Of a stretch of 64,000 nucleotides of DNA, positions 48,513 through 60,100 are shown piece by piece; the first letter of the stretch is position 1, and every line of letters begins with the position of its first letter. The stretch lies in NCBI GenBank assembly GCA_020091685.1, contig CM034609.1, positions 18,830,204 to 18,894,203 of the forward strand, given 5' to 3'. The stretch is from Lutjanus erythropterus. Taxonomy: Eukaryota > Chordata > Actinopteri > Lutjaniformes > Lutjanidae. The position numbers and the translations under genes are program-made. The notes under the pieces are model-generated. The model was not told the origin of the DNA, made no database searches, and saw nothing but the letters and a program-made list of their open reading frames with translations.

Positions 48513-51500
48513 GTAAGTGTCACTCGTGCAGCATTCACCACATAATGGCACAGCGGCCATTTTCCTCTGATGGTCCATTCTCCTTCCAGGTTTTCGCTAT
48601 CCGTTGTCTTTTCAGTTGCTGGTCAATTAGGAGGTGGCGAAACAATAACAACTTGTCAGATTCTCTCTGTTTATACAACTTGCAACCTGGAACTCAGCAG
48701 TACAACACTGAGTGTGACGTCAGAGGAAAATGGCAGCTGTGTAAATATTATGAATTCCTAGTAAACAGAGTGTTGTATCGCAGCCGATAGTAAGAAAATA
48801 TGTCTCTGGTGAAAAATGACAGAGGATGACTTGCCACAACAATACGCCTTCTTTATTCGGAGCAGGTAAAATAGCATCTGCTCTTGAGCAGCTCATGGTG
48901 TACAGCACTGAAAAAGCCCTCTAGTGCCTCCTATTGGCAGCAACAAATAACAACCCTAGCGCCCCAACTCAGTACAAGCTTTTTATCTTAAGCATTTTTA
49001 CACATTTTTATTTCAGTCTCTGCACACAGCATCTAGTAACGCTGACATGGTAGCTCGGAGTTATGAGTTCTAACTTAAAATGATAAGATCCGGAGGACAG
49101 AGGACATGTATAATGTACAATTTAATACAAACAAGAGTTAGGAAATACTGTGCATTCAATTCATTCGACCAGGGTTAAGGAAGTATGAGCTGACTGCACA
49201 GCTTGGTTATATGTGTTTGCACTATTTGATACTTTATGATATAAGATTTTATAGCATTCTATCTCCCAAACTATTGAAAAGCAGACCTTTAATGCTGCTG
49301 TTTTTTTTTTTTGTCTGCAAGGTGTTCCTGAGCATGATCAACATGTCAAAAGGAAACTGTATCGACTATTTCACCATGGACGAATTGGTAAGTTCATCAT
49401 TTTTAGGTGTGACCAGCATAGCAGTGGAGTGGCCTGTAAGAAAAAGGTGCATAGCTTTATAATGGATTGATGTAACATGACCAAACTAATGAACCATTTG
49501 TCAGACTCATCATTGCGCTCAGCAGATTTCCTTTTTTCATTAGTGACTTATGACCCGCCCCCTACGTTTAGCCACACCGCCACCATTTGACTCTTCTGTG
49601 AGTGTGAGTTAGAGTTCTGCTTTATATATATCTGAATAACTTTTATCTGCTGTGTGCCATTGAGGGTGCCAAAGCAAAAACCTGTCCAATTCTGTACATA
49701 CTGGCTTTTAAAAAAATGGACAAAGTGCTATATTATCAAAATTTGTGACAGTTAAAAGTAGCTCACATTCTGTATCTATACTGTATCTTCAAAGTGGACA
49801 AAGACCTGTGGCAAACAACATATATTATATAGTCAACCTGGACCAGGTTGACTATTTGTCACTGGATAAGTGGTTGAACAGGATTTCAAATCTGCTCCCA
49901 CAGACACAGAGTCCATGTGCCACACTCCTAACACTATGTCAGAAACAGAAGAGTCTCTTCAAGTTACAAAGATAAAGGTTTAAAAATTACAAGTACAAAG
50001 TACAAACATCTGCCAAGTGTGACAAATTAGAGGAAACACCGTCCCAGAAAAAAACAACAGAACACAGATGGCTCTTCAGGTTACAGTGGTAAACACACAA
50101 AAAGTGCAAGTACAAACAGCTATCGAGTGTAGCAAATAAGAGGAAACATTAACAGTTTGTTTATACCAAAGGGCAAACGCCATGTCAGAAACAAAAAAAC
50201 TTAAAGAACACAGACGTCGCTTCAAGTTACAAAGATAAAAGTACAAAAAGTCAAGTTTGACAAATTAGAGGACACATGAAAAATTCAATTCTTTATTTAG
50301 GCTGGACATTTCAGCATAAAGACAACACGTGTGCTGCTGCTCTATAAAGGATTTAATGTAGTATTTTTTTTTGTTTACCAGTATGTGGATGTGTGACGTG
50401 TCTGACAGTGACTACAGCAGAAAAATCCTGTAGGTTGTCTGGCTAGAGAGAGATTTATGTTCATTAAGTGTTGAGAACCACTGGATTAGACAGCCAGGGA
50501 ACAGCGTTAGGTGGTTTTCTACATCTGGTACCCACAAAATGCATTGTTAACTGTTAATAAGTGCATAATAAAGGATTTAATAAGCCTTCTTCACACTTTA
50601 TATTCAGTACTCCCAAAAAGTCTAGTTAAATGTTAATAAACCCATAGTTAACTACAAATACATTCATTATAAAATATGTAGAAATCTTAATAAAGCATTA
50701 ACAAAAGCTGAGTAAAAGTTTACCAATGACATAATATGTAAGTCAGTTAAACTCAAAAAATGTATTTGTAATGCAATTATTAATAACTATAAGAAACTCA
50801 AGGCTTGTGTTACATTCTTCATCAGTCTACACACTGTTCAAAAGTCTCTTCAATGCTTATAAATGTCTTTTAATCTTCCAATAAACATATTTGGTATGCT
50901 ATTATTAGCACTTATATCTTCTTATTAGTAACACATATTAACAAGCACGTTAATATAAAGTGTAAGAAAGAACTATTCATTGCACAGTTAACAACCCTCT
51001 GCGGACCTCTGGCAAACTATATCAGGAACACAAGAATGAAAGCAGTGATAATCATGAAGTGATAATTAATAGTTGAAATCTTCTCTCTGCTTCTCTGTTC
51101 CACTTTCTAGAAAAAAAATCTCACAGACACCATCTCCATTGTGAAAACAAACGATCTCAAGGTAATTTACTGAGATTCCATGTGAATGCATTTTGTTCAA
51201 AAGGGACTGTGCTCAGCTGTATCTGACTCAGTGTGCTCTCCCAATGCAGGACGCTATAGAGTGTACTCTAGAGAGGGAGATCTTGCATAATCAAGAAGAA
51301 AGAAAACACCTTTTGATGTGCTTTCTGGGTCCAGTGAGTGAACAATACAGACTTTTTAACTGTCCTTCTCTTCAACTTGGTGGCATGTTTGTTTGTTTGT
51401 TTGTTTTTTGTTAAACTTAAGTTAATGAATCTTTGTGTCTGATTTTTTTTCCATCATAGGGACAAAACAAGCCAAACAACATCAGTGTCAAGTGTAATGG

Positions 51501-53800
51501 AGAGCCTACTCTGAAAGTTACGTTATACCACTTCAAGTGTTTGATGGCCAAAGCTTTACAGTTGAATTCTGAAGCCATCGGTCATACAGGTACTACAGAT
51601 ACTCATGTAAAGCAATCAGCTACAACAGTCTGTCTATAAATTCTGACTGTAATTGTCCACAACTGCGGTAAAATCATCACCAAATATGAATATTAACGTG
51701 TTAAAGTTGCAAAATTCCTAATTTGCTTTTCTCTCTTTCTTGCATCACAGGCTGTGAATACGGTGAGTATACATGCTGCATTGTGAATGTGGTTTGTGGT
51801 ACTGTATGTGATGCACATGGAGAAAAGTGTCTGCATGTGTGTGTGTGTGCGTGCGTGTGTTTGTGTGTATTGTATCTACCCATGCAAGTGTTGGCACCAA
51901 AAACACACAGTCAGTGTTATCAGCTGTATCAACTGTTCACTCTTATTGAATCATGTGTCCATATACATTTGCGTTAATTTACAATATATCTTTTTTTTCC
52001 TTTTCAGACACTGTATTAAAGATCTATTCTAGCATATATAAAGGTAAGTCACGTCATGTATTTAGTGCATGTTAATGCTGTGCTCTTGAATTCCCAGGAA
52101 TCATGCTTGCTGCTGCTTAAACTTGCAGTTCTCCATCTCAATTCTCCACATCATTTACAAATTGCACATGTACAGAGATGTAGTCTTATCACTCAGGGAA
52201 CCATGGATACATATGTAACCTTAATTATTACCTTAATTCAATCTGCATATCTATTTATGTGCAAACCATAGGAAGTTACAGTGAATATAAAATACTAAAA
52301 GTCTACAGCCATGCTAGTGGCTCTGCTAATATGCTCACAATAATAATTATAACATGCTGACTTTGAACATGTACAGTTATATACAGTTATATTTCTCTGG
52401 CAATCCATCTAACAGTTGTTTCACTGAAAACTACAAATATCAACCCTATGTCAACACTAGAGGAAAAATCAGAGAATCACCAAAATCACCAAAATCATGA
52501 ATGTCTGTACAACACTTCATGCCACTCCAGCTGTTTTTGAGCTGTTTTAGTCTGGAATGAAGTGGTGGACTGATCATGTGACAGAGATATCTGTAAAGCC
52601 ACCCTGCTAGTATTCCTAAATCAGGATCAAAAATACTTTTATTGATCCCCAGGGAAGGCAAGAAAATATACAACATAGAGAAATTAAGAAAATAGAAAAT
52701 CAGTGTATGAAAAAAATATGTCAATTCTACCACAATATCTAACAAAAACAGCATAACAATAACATAACAGAAACATATACACAAGTATGTAAAAAAGACG
52801 AGTGCCTTGTTTTCTAATCTGTGGCAGCAAATATGTGTGTATATGCATATACAGTAGAATACTACATATCTTGGAAAAATAGAATAAATAGAAAATAATC
52901 AATGTTAAGAATTATGTAAACTAATGTGCATCAGAGTAGAATATACAACAGTCTAAATAAATAATACTCTTCTATGTAGCGGACATTGAATTATTAAATT
53001 ACTGCATAGAATATGACTGTTGAATAATTGCACATTTTTGTCATTTTTGCACATTTTATTGCAGAGTATTGCAATTGTATAGGAACTGTATTGTCAGACA
53101 AAAGTGCACCATTATATTTAAATTGTGAATAAGTTTACTTTGACTTTTTTTCATGGCAGTCCAGATGTCGACATGGCATGGACATTTCAATTACATGCAA
53201 ATATAAATAAATAATAAATAGAAAGATAATCACTCTTCTAGTTTAATGTGTGCTGCTTAGCTTCACAAGATGTCTCCTGCAGCTTACTATATTGTTCTAG
53301 CTAAATTTATTGTTGCAAACACAAATCTGCTCTTTCTTTGTCATTTGGAAGTAGTTCTTTAAATGTTTTAAATATAAAGTTCAGTTAAATGGACATCTTT
53401 ATTAACATAACCGCTGTTGCATTTTTAAACAACAACTCTAACAGAGGTTGACATGTCAGTATTCTCTCAGCACTTTAACGACTGTCAGCCAGATGTCAAA
53501 GGAGCCACCCTGGGGATGAAACACTGCCTAGTTTATTTAAAAAAAAAAAAAAAAGTGTTGAAACCAGGAAAAGAAGATTTTATTTTATTTTAAGTAAAAG
53601 AAATATGAAATTTCCAAGAACTGATGGTTAGAGCACGCATAGTAGCAAATTAAACATTTTTTGATTCCCTAACCTTTAATTTTACCACATCTGCTACTAT
53701 TACTGATTACATTAGTGTTTCTTCTACAGTTCATATGGTAAGATTTTATTACTGACTGCCTGCCTGCAGGTTTTGGTCAGACAACAACATTGTTACCACC

Positions 53801-53843
<43 letters not shown>

Positions 53844-54117
53844 GCACCACCACCACCAACAACAACAACAACAACAACAACAACAGCACCAACAACAACA
53901 ACAACAACAACAACAACACTGCCAGAAAGAACAACAGCAGCAACAACAGCAGCAACAACAACAACAACAGTATTGTCACCAACACCGACAGCAGTTAGTG
54001 GAGTCACTGGTAAGCTATGTAAATGGTACTCTATATGGTCATTGAAAATACTGATTTATACACACACATATATATACACATAAATTTATATGTACATACA
54101 CACACACGTACACTCAC

Positions 54118-54184
<67 letters not shown>

Positions 54185-57100
54185 CATATATATGTGTGTA
54201 TGTGTTTATAATGCTTTAAAATGTTAAATTAGTGCTGAAAGTACATTAAATAGCAGGTGACTATTATCAATAATTTTACCACCATTTTGGCACATTTGGC
54301 TCTTCATATAAATTAGAAGCTTAAGGAAGCAGCTCTTCATTACAAGTGAGAACACTAATCAGACAAGTGGACCAACCTCTAGAAACATACAGTTAGAAAG
54401 CACTTCAGATAAAGTATAAAGCGTATCTTTGTGCCTCTTCCCCAAGTAACCCAGACCATTGTATTGAAGTGATGGTACACTCTGTGGCTTGATTTGAAAG
54501 GAGTTTAAAAAGTTTTTTAAGAAACAGATTTGACCCTGTAAAGTTTCCCTTCTGTTGCCTTGTGGTAACAAACAAAATAAAGACAAAACCATAAACATTA
54601 ATTTACTCACTATTCTATGTGCATGTCCTGCATGTAAAGCTGCAAGTATATATTCATATAAGTGTATATGAATCCATGGCTTTCCAGTGCTCAAAGCAAG
54701 ATTTTTCACCTGCAACTGCATGGGCCCTGCTCTTTTCAGTACCGTGGGTTCTGCATGCAGCAAATGAAATACAACTTTTGGTTAGATTGATCCATGGATG
54801 TACTGAGGAGAACTGGATACAGCATTGCTGCTCAGTCTTGCTTCTACATTTTCCTTGTGGCCACTTGCAAAATTGCACTTGAAAAATTCTTCTGTTGGCT
54901 AAAAACATTTTCTCCATAGACCACCGTTGTGAAAGAGATGTCTGCATAACTGTTGATGGACAATCTCAAAACTGCGATCATTGTCAATCATGACTCTGGT
55001 GTGAGTTTTTTGAACCATGGAGGTTTTATATTTGCAAAAGTTTCCTCTAGCTGAAAAAGTGGGGAAAAAAATCTTTGACATCATCGCAGTGTAAGGTCTA
55101 TGAACTGAGCAGAAACTCGCCGGCGGGACCGCATTCTTTGGCTGGCTGCACCCAGAAGCTACAATCTACTGTGGTCTCACAGAGCCACTTTTCTGCAACT
55201 ATATATGGCACACTCCTCAGATCTTTTCCAGTGGATTTGGTGCCTAACCTAATTGTTTCTAGACGTGTATCATGTAGTAGACCTGTCCTGTAGATACTGT
55301 GAATCCTCACATAGACCAACTAGAATTTTTTGGCATATGTGCCAGTAAGCAATTGTCATTGAACTGAATAGGTGCTATCTTGTTCTTAATACATCCATGG
55401 AATGCCCTAACATTTCACTAAACAAGATTGCTTGCCTCTTGGGATTTTTAAATTCATAATAAGATTTCAAGAGTGAAAAATATTGTTGTCTTGCATCACT
55501 TTTTTTCAAGAGGAACACCCAAGACGTCCCTCACTTTGATCATTTATTTTTAAATAATACCGAGGAGATCTCAGACAGACATCCTTAGGTATAAGTTAGC
55601 ATAAAGTAACATGTTAGCATTGTCTTTATTTTCTGTCGTCACACAGTAGTTTGTTTTACACTGTACATTTACAAATGTAATAATAAGTTGTTTTTGTTTC
55701 ATGATTGCAAAGGTCAGTCTTCACACCTTAAAGGTAAGTTTTTTTTTTCTTATTTGAAATTTGTATTTTTGTCTTTTGTATGACATCTTCAAACTGCATG
55801 TTTTATCTGACCAAAGACCCTCACATTTCAGGTTTGCGGGATTTGGTTTAGAGATTCTTGTTATCACTGTTGGGAATTTTTTTCTGTTGTTGTTCTTTTT
55901 GCGGAATTATTTTGGAGATGATAGAAAGTTAAGACTGTTGTTTTAATTGTTCTCAGTCCACTGCTTTACTAGAACACCCACACTCATATTTAGATAAAAG
56001 TGATTTTTACTGCCTTTCTAAATGTTTATTTGCTGAAATAAATAAATAAATAAAAAAAAGCAGCCATCCCTTGATGGAAATGGTCCATACTGGTTATGAT
56101 GAAAATATTTAACATAACATCTGTCTCTGCTGTGTAAAAACAGGCAGGATGTTGAAAGAAATACACTGTAAGTTTACAATTGTGCTGATATGTTTTTTTT
56201 GTATCTTTCCACAGAGAAACATGAAACCTCCAACACAGGTAAGTTTTTTTCACTTAAATTTTGCACATTTGGGTTGATATGAATATTTCAGAACAGCTCT
56301 GGAAGCAAGTTAATCAGTAATCACAATAACAACAATAAATCCGATTTAGCATGTTCTTTGTACTGCCAAAATATTTATTTGCTCTTTAGTGAATAAAAAT
56401 CCACCAGCATTTGGCATCAATTTGAAATGAATGGAGATTCATATGCACATGCAAGTTACACTTGACCCTCACACTGGCTCATTCAGTTAACAGCCAGTTT
56501 TAACAGTGAGTGTTATTTGCAAAATTCAACTTTTGTTTTGGCCTGTGGCAGAGTTTTGTTAGCTTCGCAATGTAAAAACAGTGATCAGGGAGAGGAAGTT
56601 GCGTTATTGCTGGACTCAGAGGGAGGCTGGGTGTGCAGAAAGTAGTGTTTACTGCAGCACTGTACAAGAGCCAGATGTGGAAAGCACAGAACAAAGATAA
56701 ATTTTTGACATTGGATCACATTACAGTTCCTCCCATTCTAGCATAGTTTTATATATAAGCATAGAGAAAGTAAAAGAAAATTAAACTATAACAAAAAAAT
56801 AACAATAATAATATAATTATACTACAATATATAACACAAACATGTGTGTGAATCATAGCACAATGTTAAACAACAATGTAAATAATAATTATGAGGGAGT
56901 GGATCTATAAATGTGTTAAGATACAAGAATAGTATAGATAAGAATATAAACTGAAATGTATGAATACCAGAGAATACCAGAGTATACTGCACAGCTGAAT
57001 TATTGCACAAGCATATTGTAATGTTAAGTCAGTAGTGCTCAATTGAAAATATAAATAATAAATAGATTATGGACTATAACAGCTGACAGGGATTAAATAA

Positions 57101-60100
57101 GTCTGGAAAGATTGATGACCACCAACAGGAAAAGCCTCGTGTGGTGCTTTGTGGTGCATCTCAGTGGAAAGAGTCTTTGACTCCTGTGCTGTATTATTTC
57201 TTAACTCACTCAAGCACAGTGGCTCAAAAGTGTTAGAAATTACAATCACAATAATGACCTGCTCACTGTACACTATCCCGCTTATTCCAGAGTCTGTGAT
57301 CAGAACTGCACGCATAGCAATGGTCTGTTCTTCATAGCAGAGGTCTGCTACACAGATGGTGTGTTCAAATGGGGTCGTGTTTACTGTGTTTATGACATTG
57401 TGAACTGAAAGTTTTCTGATAGCTCTGTGCTCACAACATGACTTCTGCATCGTAATGAGGAGTTCATGAGTTCCATTTGCCTTAGAATGCTGAAACTGAC
57501 CAATCAGAATCGAGTATTTAACAAAGCTGTGTACTAAATCCTGATTGATGCCTGTCCTGTAATTTTGTTGTCACATTAACGGAAGCCATCTCTGATCTTT
57601 CCTCAACCAGACATATCAAAGGTATTAATAGTATCAATGATCCTCAATGTGCTTCTGCCGCTGGGTGTTTACCTGTACATGCGCAGCAAGAGGAGTCAAG
57701 ACTACAGACCGCCGGTGAGTGTGAGCAAAATCCTGTTTGTCGTTTGATTGTAAAGCTCCATTTAGGCAACCAACCAGTTTAACAGTCTTGCTTAAGGAGT
57801 GGAGGCCCAAGAATATGTAGACAGATATACAGTGAGTATATCAGGAGCAATATAACAGTAACATTCATTGTGGTTTGTTTGAGGGATCATAGTGTGCATT
57901 TGTCACATTTTCCCACTGGAAATCTGACCTGAAAGTCTTATCTTTGCTTACCTCCAGTGGTTTAACTTCTCACGTTGATGCATTGAGGGACATGCAGTGT
58001 TGGGGAGTAGAGACGTACATGTAATTAAACTGGCAGTATAACTACATTTTTGCATTAGCTTGCTGGTAGTTCATATTTGCATACTGATTTTCAGTAGTGA
58101 AATACTTTTTGTCATTTTTTATGTAGTTAGCCACTGAAACTACAAACAATTTCGGAACAGAAAAGCAAAAGAATGATTTTAAATTTACAATTTTTTCTCT
58201 ACTGTAAAAGAACTAGCTTTGAGCTTCCTGACCCCCCGCTTCCTTTTTCATCGTGACTGTGTGAAAGCAGCATGTCCAGGCAGCCACTACCTCTGCCAAA
58301 AATGCAAAGAGTCAAAAGTTCAACACTGGTGTCCCAGCCATGCTGCATGTGACCATTGTGTTTCAGTGCTCAGTGGAACTGCCAGTTGGATAAGAGCTGC
58401 AAGACTGCCAACAAAAGATCATTAGCAGATCGTCCCGCAGTTTAGACCAGAGTTCAAGCTGTTTATTCTGTCTTAAAAGATAAGCAATGCCAAACAGTTT
58501 AAGAACAATATTTCTCACCTCAAAACTGCAAAGAATTCATTGATTTCACCATCTACAGTGTATAATATTATTAGAAGATTCAACAAAAGTGTGCTGGGGA
58601 TTTGATGAATCCACATTTCAAATAAGTTTTGGAAATCATGGGTGTCATGACCTTCATGCTGAAAGGTACATACAAGTTTTGGAGCAACATATGCTAGCAT
58701 CCAGATGACATCTTTTTCATAGATGCCCCTGCTAATTTCAGCAAAACAATGCCAAGACACATTCGACATGTTTTTCAGCCGTGCGGCTTCACAGTAAGAG
58801 AGTTCAGCTACTGGACTGCCTTGTCTGCAGACAAGGATCTGAGCATCTGAAGCCAGACAAGAGTGAGAGATAATTTCACTTTCAAAACTTGAAAAGGAAG
58901 GAAAAGGTGACATGTCACAGGAGTAAGCACGCCCGTCGCAACTTTTTTGAAACGTGTTGCAGGCATCAGATTGAGAATGAGTGTATCTTTACAAAAAACA
59001 ATAACGTTCGAACCATTTTGAAAATAAAATATTTTTTTTCTTTTGACTATATTCAGTTGAATATAGTTAGAATTTTGTTTTGTTTTTATTTATGTTTTAC
59101 ACAGCATCCCACCTGTTTGGAATTGGGGTTGTCTGTAGCTTTAGTGTGAAGTAATTAGGATACGATACAATGCAACTTTATTGTCAGTATAAACTGAAAT
59201 TCATTTAACATTAGATCAAACATATTTACACAGTAGTACAGGTTGGTAGTTTGCAAAACTAAGCTTTCAAAGTAGTTTCCCCAACACTGTTTACAAATAT
59301 ACTCCATGACCCAGTGACATCACTGCTCTTCAGGAATGATTTTTTAAAACTCATCAGTACCAAAACCCTCAAATGATTATGAATAAATGAACAGTTGTCA
59401 TTTCTTTTTCAGACTGAGCTGAATGGAGCCTCACCAGATGATCTGCCAGCAGCAGAGATGGAGGTACTTTTGTAGATATTTTTCAGTTGTGGCAGAAATA
59501 ACTGCATAGGTGCTTTTTCAGCTTGACTCACAATCTGCTCACCTCCTATTAGGAGTCCAAGACTGCCTCCAGTGTTGATTTTAGAATCACTTTAGCTCAG
59601 TCATCATGCTGTTTCAAGTGATTAATCTAAATGCAGAGGGTAAAGCTGAAACTAACTCGAGGTAATGTTTAACTACCTCTCCGCCAGCTCAAAAACATGA
59701 TAACAGACAAGTGAAACTCGCATTAACTGCAATGAATTATTAACAGGCAGGAAGATAGGAGGCGTAGAAACCGGTCTTTCCCATGATCACAGAATATACA
59801 GCTCCACGTGTCAGGAAAATCAGAGGACTTCATTATTTTAGTTTATACAACACTGATTTTGTTTGCACTCAGTGGCTACATATCCCATGAATATTATATC
59901 CCATTTAAAAACACTGTCAGTTACAAATCTCTGTAATGAATCAAGTGAATTTCAAGTTTCTGCAAGCTAATTTTCACCATGTAATGAAATAATTAATGGT
60001 AAAACAATGGCTGTCTTGAAGGTAGTGTATTAAAGCACACATTGTGATATGAAAAATGATCAGCAATGTATACAAACTGCAGAAAATAGGAACTTAAACT

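Larger units (their letters stand above)
49388..51110. other. Gene 2 intron with repeats
   Basis: It holds a 13 bp inverted repeat (49829-49855), three diverged tandem units (49.9-50.3 kb) and a MITE (50.59-50.97 kb). No exon is seen. Confidence 0.6.

Noticed and set aside
53730-53737. An 8-nt segment with a good acceptor (CTACAG) and donor (GTAAGA)
   Set aside because: Inclusion would shift the frame into the stalk exon. It is likely a chance pseudo-exon.
53749-54045. Long poly-Leu, poly-Val and poly-Gln ORFs on both strands
   Set aside because: They are alternative frames of the (CAA)n repeat. Only the Thr frame is linked to valid splice phases.
58219-58425. A small Cys-rich ORF (LCQKC, CDHC)
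   Set aside because: It looked like a zinc-binding peptide but lies within or next to the decayed Tc1-type region and lacks splice or start support.
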